This document shows, one piece after another, positions 31,374 through 39,200 of a stretch of DNA of 54,587 bases (its first letter is position 1; each line of letters opens with the position of its first letter). Location of the stretch: NCBI RefSeq assembly GCF_007830635.1, contig NZ_VLLA01000037.1, positions 1-54,587 of the forward strand, given 5' to 3'. Below the pieces are notes generated by a model. It was not told the DNA's origin, ran no database searches, and worked only from the letters and a program-made list of their open reading frames with translations. The position numbers and the translations under genes are program-made. Origin of the DNA: Bradyrhizobium huanghuaihaiense. GTDB taxonomy: Bacteria; Pseudomonadota; Alphaproteobacteria; Rhizobiales; Xanthobacteraceae.

Positions 31374-32393
31374 TTAAAGCTCCAGCAGGCCGCCATCCCC
31401 ATTTTCGTCCGCGAACGCCAGCAGCGTGCCCTTGGCGTTCCAGGCAATCGCGGCCACCGGCGGGGTGCCGTTGCGGCGGACCAGGATCTCCGCGCCGTCT
31501 TCCAGCCGCACCATCAGCACGGTGCCGTCGCTGTAGCCGGCGGCGAGGATGTCGTTCTTGGGATGGCAGGCGACCACCGAGACGCGCGCCTGCAGCGGCG
31601 CGAGCATCGCGGGCTCCTTGCCCATCGGACCGTCCTTGCTGGCGAAGGGCCAGATGATGACGGTGTCGGCGCCTGAGGTCGCCAATCCCTTGCCGCCCGC
31701 GCTCCAGGACATCGAGCGGACACGGCCGGGATAGCCGGTCATGCGCATGTGCCTGTTGTCGGCGAGCCGCCAGCCGTGCAGCGCCGGCTCGTGCATCGCG
31801 GTGACCAGGAATTTATTGTCCGGACTGAAGGCGACCGCGTGATGCGAGCCGGCCCAGGGCAGGAATTCGGCCGAGCCCTCCATGTTCGGAAACCACAGCG
31901 TCGCGCCGTTGTAATGGGCGATCGCGAGCCGCAGGCCCTTCGGCGCAAACGCAAGCCCGCCGACGGTCGAGGGCACCTCGACCGACTTCTCCTCGGTCTT
32001 GCCGCTCTTGACGGTCGCCGTCTTGCCGGCCGACCAGGCGAAGGCGCCGTCGGCGTGCAGCGCCACCGCGTCGATCCAGCGCCGTTTCGGGTCGGTGGCG
32101 AGCAGCGTCACCTCGCCCTTGGCATCGAGCGAGACCACCTTGCCGTCGTCGCCGCCCATCACGATCCGCTTGCCGTCGGAAGCGGTCGAGAGAATGCCGC
32201 CGCTGTGCACGGCGACCGTGGTGACCTCACCCTCGCCATCGACGAACTTGACGTTCTCCTCGCCGCCGACGAAGGCGGCGCGGGGCCCGAGGAAATGCAC
32301 TGAGGTCACGGCCATGCCGAGCGCGACCGGCTTGACGCGGTCGGTAACGGAGACGATCGAGGCGGAATCGGGGGGCGGCGAAAACTCTTTCAT
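31374..32393 (-). CDS. WD40 repeat protein at the end of the zinc operon
   Basis: The 339-residue protein is made of beta-propeller blades with WD40-like strands (HHAVAFSPDNKFLVTAMHEPALHGW, VRSMSWSAGGKGLATSGADTVIIWPF, VSVVACHPKNDILAAGYSDG). There is no signal peptide, so it should be cytoplasmic. ATG 32393 overlaps the stop of the CobW gene as TGATG, which points to coupled translation and a shared role. What it binds is unknown. A longer frame reaches 32495 but would overlap the CobW gene. Confidence 0.85.
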   Translation of the reverse strand: MKEFSPPPDSASIVSVTDRVKPVALGMAVTSVHFLGPRAAFVGGEENVKFVDGEGEVTTVAVHSGGILSTASDGKRIVMGGDDGKVVSLDAKGEVTLLATDPKRRWIDAVALHADGAFAWSAGKTATVKSGKTEEKSVEVPSTVGGLAFAPKGLRLAIAHYNGATLWFPNMEGSAEFLPWAGSHHAVAFSPDNKFLVTAMHEPALHGWRLADNRHMRMTGYPGRVRSMSWSAGGKGLATSGADTVIIWPFASKDGPMGKEPAMLAPLQARVSVVACHPKNDILAAGYSDGTVLMVRLEDGAEILVRRNGTPPVAAIAWNAKGTLLAFADENGDGGLLEL

Positions 32394-33442
32394 CACGAGA
32401 CGATGCAGCTCTCGAAGCCCTTGCGGATCGCCTCCTCGGGCAGTTCGCGGCCGATAAAGACGAGGCGGCTCTCGCGCGGCTCGCCCTCCTTCCATTTCCG
32501 CTGGTGGTTGCCCTCCAGCATCATATGGACGCCCTGGAAGACGTAGCGGTCATCGTCGTCGTGGAAGGCGAGGATGCCCTTGGAGCGCAGGATCTTGCCA
32601 CCCTCGACCTGCACCAGGTTCTGCAGCCAGGGCATGAACATGTTGGGATCGAGCGGCTTGTCGGTCTTGAGCGACAGCGACTGCATGTCCTCGTCGTGAT
32701 AGTGCTTCAGGCCGTGACCGTGATCATGGTGGTGATGGTCGTGGCCGTGATGATGGTGATGATCATGGTCGTGGTCATGATCGTCGGCCTCGAGGAAATC
32801 CGGCTCGATGTCGAGGATGCGGTCGAGGTCGAAGGCGCCGCGGTCGAGCACGTCGGCCAGCGCCACCGAGCAGCGCTCGGTGCGATGCAGCTTCGCATAC
32901 GGATTGATACCGCGGATGCGGGCCTCGACCTCGGCAAGCTCGGGCTTGGTCACGAGATCGGTCTTGTTCAGGACGATGACGTCGGCAAAGGCGATCTGGT
33001 TCTTGGCCTCGGGCGCGTCCTTCAGGCGGTCGGACAGCCATTTGGCGTCGGCGACGGTGACGACCGCGTCGAGCCGGGCGTTCTTCTGCACGTCCTCGTC
33101 GACGAAGAAGGTCTGGGCGACGGGCGCGGGATCGGCAAGGCCGGTGGTCTCGACGATGATGGCGTCGAACTTGCCCTTGCGCTTCATCAAGCCGTCCATG
33201 ATGCGGACGAGGTCGCCGCGCACGGTGCAGCAGATGCAGCCATTGTTCATCTCGAACACTTCCTCATCGGCGCCGATGATGAGGTCGTTGTCGATGCCGA
33301 TCTCGCCGAATTCGTTGACGATGACGGCGTATTTCTTGCCGTGGTTCTCCGACAAAATGCGGTTCAAAAGCGTGGTCTTGCCGGCGCCGAGATAGCCGGT
33401 CAGGACGGTCACGGGAATTTTCTGAGAGGTCGCTTCAGACAT
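32393..33442 (-). CDS. CobW/COG0523 GTPase, probable zinc chaperone (ZigA/YeiR-like)
   Basis: The 349-residue G3E GTPase has Walker A GYLGAGKTT at residues 16-24 and the metal motif CICC at 69-72. Its guanine motif is NKTD, with a His/Asp-rich loop near 225-260 before the CobW C-terminal domain. Family members hand zinc to client enzymes when zinc is scarce. Position after znuCBA fits a zinc rather than cobalt role. GGAG precedes ATG 33442. It follows znuA by 55 bp. Confidence 0.92.
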   Translation of the reverse strand: MSEATSQKIPVTVLTGYLGAGKTTLLNRILSENHGKKYAVIVNEFGEIGIDNDLIIGADEEVFEMNNGCICCTVRGDLVRIMDGLMKRKGKFDAIIVETTGLADPAPVAQTFFVDEDVQKNARLDAVVTVADAKWLSDRLKDAPEAKNQIAFADVIVLNKTDLVTKPELAEVEARIRGINPYAKLHRTERCSVALADVLDRGAFDLDRILDIEPDFLEADDHDHDHDHHHHHGHDHHHHDHGHGLKHYHDEDMQSLSLKTDKPLDPNMFMPWLQNLVQVEGGKILRSKGILAFHDDDDRYVFQGVHMMLEGNHQRKWKEGEPRESRLVFIGRELPEEAIRKGFESCIVS

Positions 33443-33497
33443 AACAACTCCGGACTTTAAGGCTTTTTCGCGCGACGCGAGGCGGGTGGCCCCTGCC

Positions 33498-34358
33498 CTA
33501 ATGGTCAAGCGCGCTGGTCAGGGCCTTTATATTGTGCCTGACCATGTCAATGTAAGTGGGTGCAGGCCCCTTTTCGCCGGTCAAACCGTCCGAAATCAAG
33601 GTCCCGCCGACCTTTGCGCCGGTCTCGGCGGCGATCCGGCGGATCAGGCGGTCATCGCTGATATTTTCCAGGAACACGGCGGGGATTTTTTGGGCCCTGA
33701 TCTGGCCGATGATGGCCGCAATGTCCCGCCCGCTGGGCTCGGTCTCCGTGGAGACGCCCAGGGGGGCGATGAACTGGATCCCGTATTCGGCGGCGAAATA
33801 ACCGAAGGCGTCGTGGGTGGAGATCACCTTGCGCCGCTCCGGCGGAATTTTGGCCACGGTCTCGCGGACCTCGCGGTCCAGCGTTTCGAGCTTTTCCAGA
33901 TAGGCCTTGGCCTGGGCGCGGAAGAACTCCGAATCATCCGGGACGGCGGCAGCCAATGCATTGGCGATGTCGGTCACGTAGACCTTGGCATTGGGGACCG
34001 ACTGCCAGGCATGGGGATCAGCGGCCGAGCCGAGCTTGAGGGGCGCGATGCCGGCGCTCGCGGTGACCACTTGCGCCTTGCTGCCTGCGGACTGTACGAG
34101 GCGCGGCAGCCAGCCCTCCAGCCCGAGTCCGTTGACGATGACGAGCTTCGCCTCCGCGACCCGCTTCGCGTCGCTTGGGGCCGGCGTGTAGACGTGGACG
34201 TCGCTGTCGGGCCCGACCAGCGTCGTCAGGTTGATGCGGTCGCCACCGACATTGCGAACGAAATCGCCGAGAATCGAGAAGCTGGCGACCACATTGAGTC
34301 GCTCGGCGGCGTGCAGCGGTGAGGCGATCAGCAGAAGTACGCAAAGCAGGATACGCAT
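33498..34358 (-). CDS. znuA: zinc ABC transporter substrate-binding protein
   Basis: The 286-residue periplasmic cluster A-I binding protein has a signal peptide ending at LHA-A. Metal ligands are visible as His55 (DVHVYTP), His116 (DPHAW), His182 (STHDAFGY) and an Asp near 257. The His/Asp-rich loop found in many ZnuA proteins is missing. Family members also bind Mn; zinc is preferred here because of the CobW gene, the His-rich peptide and the Zur-like site. The start is 5 bp after the znuB stop. Confidence 0.9.
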   Translation of the reverse strand: MRILLCVLLLIASPLHAAERLNVVASFSILGDFVRNVGGDRINLTTLVGPDSDVHVYTPAPSDAKRVAEAKLVIVNGLGLEGWLPRLVQSAGSKAQVVTASAGIAPLKLGSAADPHAWQSVPNAKVYVTDIANALAAAVPDDSEFFRAQAKAYLEKLETLDREVRETVAKIPPERRKVISTHDAFGYFAAEYGIQFIAPLGVSTETEPSGRDIAAIIGQIRAQKIPAVFLENISDDRLIRRIAAETGAKVGGTLISDGLTGEKGPAPTYIDMVRHNIKALTSALDH

Positions 34359-34363
34359 CACCG

Positions 34364-35233
34364 TCACGCTTCCAGATGCCGGCCGGGAAACAGCTGCCGG
34401 ACGATGCCGCCGACGCGGCCGAACAGCACGGAGACGATGTACAGCACCGTCGCCACCAGAATGATCGCAGGGCCCGACGGCACGCGGGTCTGGAACGACA
34501 GCACGAGACCGGCATAGCCGGAGACGGCAGCGGCCACCACGGCGATGCAAATCATCGCGGTGAGATCGCGCGACCAGAACCGCGCGATGCCCGCGGGCAG
34601 GATCATCAGGCCCACCGCGAGCAGCGTACCCAGCGCTTGAAAGCCGTTGACGAGGTTGATGACAACGAGAGCCAGGAAGGCGAGATGCGCGGGGCCCCCG
34701 GCCCGGCTCACCGTGCGCAGGAATAGCGGATCGACACTCTCGATCACCAGCGGGCGGTAGATCACCGCGAGCACCAGCAGCGTCACCGTGGCGTTGAAGG
34801 CGACCACCAGCAGCGTCTGGTCGTCCATCGCGAGGATGTTGCCGAACAAGACATGGAGCAGGTCGATATTGGTGCCCTTGATCGAGACGATGGTGACGCC
34901 GAGCGCCAGCGAGGCCAGATAGAAGGTCGCGAGCGACGCGTCCTCCTTCAGCCCGGTCGAGCGGGCGACGACGCCGGCGAGGATCGCGACGGCAAAGCCG
35001 GCGATCAGGCCGCCGGCGGTCATGGCAAACAGGTTGAGACCGGAGAGCAGGAAGCCGATTGCGGCGCCGGGCAGGATCGCATGCGCCATGGCGTCGCCGA
35101 CGAGGCTCATCCGCCGCAGCATCAGGAACACGCCGATCGGCGCGCCGGCCAGCGACAGCGCGATCACGGCGGCCAGCGCCCGCCGCATGAACTCGAATTC
35201 GGTGAACGGACCGATCAGCGCGTCATAGACCAT
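34364..35233 (-). CDS. znuB: zinc ABC transporter permease
   Basis: The 289-residue ABC-3 family permease has about eight transmembrane helices. Conserved segments are MSLVGDAMAHAILPGAAIGFLL and LGTLLAVGLMILPAG. It forms the membrane channel with ZnuC and ZnuA. It starts 6 bp after the znuC stop, in one operon. Confidence 0.93.
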   Translation of the reverse strand: MVYDALIGPFTEFEFMRRALAAVIALSLAGAPIGVFLMLRRMSLVGDAMAHAILPGAAIGFLLSGLNLFAMTAGGLIAGFAVAILAGVVARSTGLKEDASLATFYLASLALGVTIVSIKGTNIDLLHVLFGNILAMDDQTLLVVAFNATVTLLVLAVIYRPLVIESVDPLFLRTVSRAGGPAHLAFLALVVINLVNGFQALGTLLAVGLMILPAGIARFWSRDLTAMICIAVVAAAVSGYAGLVLSFQTRVPSGPAIILVATVLYIVSVLFGRVGGIVRQLFPGRHLEA

Positions 35234-35239
35234 CTGGTG

Positions 35240-35998
35240 TCACGCCGCCTGCGAGCGCCCATCTTCGCCACAGGCCGCGGCTGTGTCGTCGAAGGCCTCG
35301 CACATCCGCATCGCGACCATCAGATTCTCCGGCGTCAGCACCTCTGCCGTCGGTCCCCAGGCCACGGGGCCGCGCGCCAGCACCAGCGTCTCGCTGAAAT
35401 GGTTGCGCACCATCTCCATGTCATGCAGCGCGGCGAGCACGGTGCGGCCCTCGTGGTGCCAGTGCTTCACCAGCGCCAGCAGGTCGGCCGTGGTCTTGCT
35501 GTCGATGGCGTTGAAGGGCTCGTCCAGCACGATCAGGCTGGCGTCCTGGAGCAGCACCCGCGCGAACAGCACGCGCTGCATCTGCCCGCCCGAGAGCGTG
35601 CCGATCGGGCGGTTCTCGAAGCCATTGAGGCCGACGGACGCGATCGCGCGGAGGATCTTGTCCCGCGCGGCCTTGCCGATGCCGCCGAACAGGCCGGCGT
35701 TGCGCCACAGCCCGGTGCCGACGAAATCGAATACCGAGATCGGGAAGCTGCGGTCGATCTCCGCGCTCTGCGGCAGATAGGCGATGTCGCGGGCATCGAG
35801 CCCGCCGAGATGGATGCTGCCGTCGAGCGGCCTCAGGATGCCGACGATGCCGCGCAGCAGCGTCGACTTGCCGGCGCCGTTCGGACCGATCACGGCGACC
35901 AGCGCGCCCGGGGCGACCTCACCGTTGAGATGATGCACGGCGGGATGCCGGTCATAGCCGAGCGTGACGTTGTGGAAATGCAGCGCCGCCATCTTCAC
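35240..35998 (-). CDS. znuC: zinc ABC transporter ATP-binding protein
   Basis: The 252-residue ABC ATPase shows Walker A GPNGAGKST near residue 37, the signature LSGGQMQR near 140 and Walker B LIVLDEPFNAID near 163. It powers uptake with ZnuB. GTG 35998 overlaps the stop of the His-rich peptide gene (GTGA); ATG 35992 is two codons later and may be used instead. Coupling to the peptide gene is likely. Confidence 0.93.
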   Translation of the reverse strand: MKMAALHFHNVTLGYDRHPAVHHLNGEVAPGALVAVIGPNGAGKSTLLRGIVGILRPLDGSIHLGGLDARDIAYLPQSAEIDRSFPISVFDFVGTGLWRNAGLFGGIGKAARDKILRAIASVGLNGFENRPIGTLSGGQMQRVLFARVLLQDASLIVLDEPFNAIDSKTTADLLALVKHWHHEGRTVLAALHDMEMVRNHFSETLVLARGPVAWGPTAEVLTPENLMVAMRMCEAFDDTAAACGEDGRSQAA

Positions 35999-36237
35999 CT
36001 CATTGCCAGGAAGACCACGCCCCAGAGCACGGCGCAGACGGCGAGCGCGGCCGCAAGGCGGCCCGCCATGGTCATGCGCAGGATCGACCAGGGCGCCGCC
36101 TGGGCCGGATGCGGCGAGGCCGCATCGTGGACATGGGCATGGGTGTGGTCGTGCCCATGCGCGTGGTCATGGGAATGGCCATGAGAGTGGCCATGCGCAT
36201 GGTCGTGTTGGTGGGCGTGGGACGCGGCGGGAACCAT
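35995..36237 (-). CDS. His-alternating small membrane protein, first gene of the zinc operon
   Basis: In this 80-residue protein every odd position from 7 to 37 is His, sixteen in strict (HX) alternation, with another His at 43. The X residues are mainly Ala, Gly, Asp and Ser. One transmembrane helix (about residues 57-79) ends the protein. This pattern must bind several metal ions, most likely zinc. It overlaps znuC and has a Zur-like palindrome just upstream. No ribosome site is visible before ATG 36237, so the message may be leaderless. I do not recognise a named family. Confidence 0.82.
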   Translation of the reverse strand: MVPAASHAHQHDHAHGHSHGHSHDHAHGHDHTHAHVHDAASPHPAQAAPWSILRMTMAGRLAAALAVCAVLWGVVFLAMR

Positions 36238-36242
36238 GCAAG

Positions 36243-36261
36243 AACGTTATATTATAACATT
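36243..36261 (-). promoter_or_regulatory. Zur-like operator at the head of the zinc operon
   Basis: The core GTTATATTATAAC (36246-36258) is a perfect dyad around one base. The flanks AAC and ATT extend it almost symmetrically. It resembles alphaproteobacterial Zur boxes (TGTTATANTATAACA type). Read on the minus strand it contains TATAAT, so binding would cover the promoter. It ends about 8 bases before ATG 36237. Confidence 0.75.
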
Positions 36262-36283
36262 ACCCCTGTCCACGGCCGGGGGT

Positions 36284-36384
36284 GTCATTCCGGGGCGATG
36301 CGAAGCATCGAACCCGGAATCTCGAGATTCTCAGGTGCGCAATTGCGCACCAGAGTTCGGCTCTGCGAGCCGCCCCGGAATGAC
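36284..36384 (+). repeat. palindromic repeat, family C copy 3
   Basis: The outer arms GTCATTCCGGGGCG and CGCCCCGGAATGAC enclose an inner GGTGCGCAATTGCGCACC dyad at about 36333-36350. It separates the zinc operon promoter from the permease pair. Confidence 0.88.
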
Positions 36385-36406
36385 GTCGCCAAGCGTCACG
36401 CCCGGC

Positions 36407-36907
36407 TCAGGGCTTCCCGATCACCATGGCGATGGCGGCCGCCACGAACGGGAACGGCACCGAGACGGCGCAGCGCAACCAGACGAAACGGGCCGGCATG
36501 AACGGGATTTCCCACAAGATCACCCGCTGGAAGGCAAACAACGCCCAGGCGACGACATAGGCGACCACCTGGGGCACGCCGCCGCCGGACTTCAGCGCCA
36601 CCGTGCCGATGGAGAAGCCGATCACGGGACCGCCAGGCGTGGCCGCGCCGGCAACCACGGCGGAGGCAACCCCGAGCCAGCCGCTGTCCGGGCCGAGCCA
36701 GCCGGTGATCACCTCCTGCGGGATGATCGCGGCGATGTAGCCGGAGCCGATCACGCCGAGCGCAATCCGCGGCACGATGTTGATGAAGTCCATCGAGCCT
36801 TCGCGTAAGGAGGCCTTGAACACCGGCGGGCCGCGGCGGAAGGCGATCAGCCCGACGCCGAGCACAGAGCCCCACAGCAGGATGTCGATCAGAAGCGCCG
36901 CGCTCAA
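36407..36907 (-). CDS. permease half, COG0701/YraQ-like, second subunit
   Basis: The 166-residue protein has four to five transmembrane helices and the conserved GAATPGGPVIGFSIG stretch near residue 78. COG0701 permeases are usually one chain of 300 or more residues with two such halves; here each half is a separate gene. The likely start TTG 36907 overlaps the previous stop as TTGA. A longer frame reaches 37012 but overlaps its partner widely. The cargo is unknown; family members have been linked to metal or arsenical export. Confidence 0.75.
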   Translation of the reverse strand: MSAALLIDILLWGSVLGVGLIAFRRGPPVFKASLREGSMDFINIVPRIALGVIGSGYIAAIIPQEVITGWLGPDSGWLGVASAVVAGAATPGGPVIGFSIGTVALKSGGGVPQVVAYVVAWALFAFQRVILWEIPFMPARFVWLRCAVSVPFPFVAAAIAMVIGKP

Positions 36908-37515
36908 TTCTCGTCGTCCTTCGCGAGCGGCTGCGGATAGAGCCGGACATAGACGAAGCGGCCGAGGGCGCCTGCGAGCACCGGCAACGGCAGCGAGATC
37001 AGGATCCGCCACAGCGTGAAATCGGTGCCCATGATTGGGATTTCCCAGGCAACCGCCCGGCCGTAGCCGATCAGGGTCCAGCTCACGACCATGGCGATGG
37101 TGGCGCCGAAATCGGCGCCGACCGCGAGCAGCGCGCTCGCCACGGGATAGGCGGTGAAGGGCCCGCCGGGCAGGATTGCGCCGAAGGCGGTGCCGATCAG
37201 AAGGCCCATCAGGCCGGATTTCGGCCCGAGCGAGCGCGAGACTTTTTCGTGCGGCAGGATCTCGGAAATGAAGGCCCCGAGCAGGCAGCCGGCCAGCACG
37301 CGCGGCAGGATACCGCCGAACAGGGACAGGTCATGGGTGAGGATGTCCAGAACACCATCGGTGCCGTCACGCCGCCAGACCAGTGCCGCGCTCACCGCCA
37401 CCAGGGCCGCGATGATGATGGTCGACCAGCCGATCGGCTTGCGCACGCGTCCCGGCCGCGGCTCGGACTCCGCGTCCTCGGCAGGCGCCGGGGCTTTCGA
37501 GGGAAGTTCTGACAA
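36904..37515 (-). CDS. permease half, COG0701/YraQ-like, first subunit
   Basis: The 203-residue protein has a charged cytoplasmic N-terminus of about 28 residues, then five helices. The paired motif is GAILPGGPFTAYPVASALL near residue 115, matching the same motif in the downstream gene. Together they look like the two halves of one YraQ-type transporter. The start is uncertain: TTG 37515 is the furthest available and has no clear ribosome site, and no ATG lies near the front. The pair is likely a two-gene operon. Confidence 0.75.
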   Translation of the reverse strand: MSELPSKAPAPAEDAESEPRPGRVRKPIGWSTIIIAALVAVSAALVWRRDGTDGVLDILTHDLSLFGGILPRVLAGCLLGAFISEILPHEKVSRSLGPKSGLMGLLIGTAFGAILPGGPFTAYPVASALLAVGADFGATIAMVVSWTLIGYGRAVAWEIPIMGTDFTLWRILISLPLPVLAGALGRFVYVRLYPQPLAKDDEN

Positions 37516-37629
37516 CGGGTGTGGGCGGCTCGAGGGTGATGCCCATCCTGATTAAGGGCGCCGCCAACGCGATGCAAACGGTACGATCACAGGCCGATAC
37601 GCGCACCGCGCAGGGCAATTCCGCACAGC

Positions 37630-37658
37630 AAAAAGGCGGCCGCGCATGCGACCGCCTT
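37630..37658 (-). terminator. rho-independent terminator after sodB
   Basis: On the minus strand AAGGCGG and CCGCCTT form a 7-bp stem followed by five T. It lies about 90 bases after the superoxide dismutase stop, beyond a family C repeat. Confidence 0.7.
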
Positions 37659-37662
37659 GTCT

Positions 37663-37740
37663 GTCATTCCGGGGCGCACGAAGTGCGAACCCGGAATTTC
37701 GAGATCCCGGGTTCGATGCTTCGCATCGCCCCGGGATGAC
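37663..37740 (+). repeat. palindromic repeat, family C copy 4
   Basis: GTCATTCCGGGGCG and CGCCCCGGGATGAC are the arms (one change from the other copies), with GAACCCGGAATTTCGAGAT and its near complement inside. It lies between the sodB stop and its terminator. Confidence 0.88.
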
Positions 37741-37750
37741 GGAGTGAAAC

Positions 37751-38347
37751 TCACGCCTTGTCGAACAGGGACTCGACGTATTCCCAGTTCACGAGGTTCT
37801 CGACGAACGCCTTGAGATAGTCGGGACGGCGGTTGCGGTAGTCGATGTAGTAGGAGTGCTCCCAGACGTCGCAGCCGAGGATCGGGGTGGCGCCGTGCAC
37901 CAGCGGATTCTCGCCGTTCGGGGTCTTGGAGATCTCGAGCTTGCCGTTCTTGACCTGGAGCCAGCACCAGCCGGAGCCGAACTGGCCGACGCCGGCCGCC
38001 TGGAAGTCGGTCTTGAACTTCTCGAAGCCGCCGAGGTCCTCGTTGATCTTCTTCTCGAGCTTGCCAGGCAGCTTGGTGCCGCCGCCATTGGGCTTCATCC
38101 AGCTCCAGAAGTGGATGTGGTTGTAGTGCTGACCGGCATTGTTGAACACCGCGGGGTTCTTCCCGAACGAGCCCTTGACGATCTCTTCAAGGGACTTGCC
38201 TTCCCATTCGGTCCCCTTGAGCGCGTTGTTGCCGTTGGTGACGTAGGCCTGATGATGCTTGTCGTGGTGATATTCCAGCGTCTCCTTCGACATGTACTGG
38301 CCGAGGGCGTCATAGGCGTAAGGGAGTGGGGGCAGCGTAAAGGTCAT
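37751..38347 (-). CDS. sodB: superoxide dismutase, Fe/Mn family
   Basis: The 198-residue enzyme converts superoxide to peroxide and oxygen. Metal ligands are His27 (YHHDKHH), the His in AGQHYNHIHFW, and the Asp and His of DVWEHSYYIDY. A Gln at the second-shell position in NNAGQHYNH matches iron-type enzymes rather than the Gly of many Mn forms. There is no signal peptide, so it is cytoplasmic. ATG 38347 gives normal length; a frame open to 38389 is not conserved. Confidence 0.96.
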   Translation of the reverse strand: MTFTLPPLPYAYDALGQYMSKETLEYHHDKHHQAYVTNGNNALKGTEWEGKSLEEIVKGSFGKNPAVFNNAGQHYNHIHFWSWMKPNGGGTKLPGKLEKKINEDLGGFEKFKTDFQAAGVGQFGSGWCWLQVKNGKLEISKTPNGENPLVHGATPILGCDVWEHSYYIDYRNRRPDYLKAFVENLVNWEYVESLFDKA

Positions 38348-38589
38348 GGGTTCTTGTCCGCAACTGGTGGGGAACGTTCTAACGGTCACCCCTTATAGAA
38401 GGTTCCGCCGCCATTAAATACCTCTGAATTTGCGAAAAGGCGTGATGGGGTGCCCTCGCCCGAATGCACAAATTCGTCGCAACGGGCCGTCGTCGATCAA
38501 ACCTGCGGTTCGCGATAAAATATCATTGCCTTTGAAGCGCTTAAGACAGAACAAACGCGCCACGAAGCGAAGCTGTGAAGGACGACGCC

Positions 38590-39117
38590 ATGACCATCGA
38601 GATCGACATTTTGAACGGCGACGCCTCATGGCCGATCGCAAAGCCGCTGCTCAGCGCGGTCTGGGGCCAAGACGCCGCGGACAAGCCAGCCTGGAGCCAC
38701 GTCAAATGGGCCAATGCCGATCTGCGCGTGCTACTCGAGACGCCCGAGGACGGGCTCGTCTGCCATGTCGGCATCTACTTCCGCACCGTGACCTGGAACG
38801 GGCAGAAGGTTCACGTCGGCGGCATCGGCGGCGTCTGCACGCGCGAGGACCGGCGTGGCCGCGGCTACGCGACGATCGCGATCGACGCGGCGGTGCATAC
38901 CATGCGCGCCAACGAGGCGGTCCGCTTCGGGCTGCTGTTCTGCGAGCCGCACAATTTCGCGTTCTACGAGGCCCGCAAATGGCAACCCTTCAAAGGTGAC
39001 GTCTATTGCGAGCAGCCGGAGGGACGAATTCGCTTCGACTACATGGCACCCTACGTCTTCGACATCGTCCGGGCCCCGACGCTGGGCACCATCGACCTAT
39101 GCGGCCTGCCCTGGTGA
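38590..39117 (+). CDS. GNAT acetyltransferase, similar in layout to AAC(2')-I
   Basis: The 175-residue protein has a GNAT core with VGGIGGVCTREDRRGRGYATIAI near residues 78-100 and AFYEARKWQPFKGDV near 125. The order of these blocks and the C-terminal TIDLCGLPW resemble aminoglycoside 2'-N-acetyltransferases, but that substrate is not established. ATG 38590 has AAGGA upstream; a GTG at 38575 is less likely. It stands alone between sodB (divergent) and the MATE gene. Confidence 0.8.
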   Translation: MTIEIDILNGDASWPIAKPLLSAVWGQDAADKPAWSHVKWANADLRVLLETPEDGLVCHVGIYFRTVTWNGQKVHVGGIGGVCTREDRRGRGYATIAIDAAVHTMRANEAVRFGLLFCEPHNFAFYEARKWQPFKGDVYCEQPEGRIRFDYMAPYVFDIVRAPTLGTIDLCGLPW

Positions 39118-39200
39118 GCCCTGCGTGAGATGGGGGCTGGCGCGGGTGTCGCACGCCCTATAAGATGTCGATCATCATTCAATATTCCGCACCGTGGCAC

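Noticed and set aside
32690..32800. Short tandem repeats of GTGATGGTCGTG type
   Set aside because: They are the reverse strand of the His codons of the CobW gene's metal loop. The same explains 20990-21110 and 36120-36230.
38369..38402. GAAC/GTTC pieces before sodB as a LexA box
   Set aside because: The spacing is not GAAC-N7-GTTC, and a DNA-damage box before sodB has no other support.
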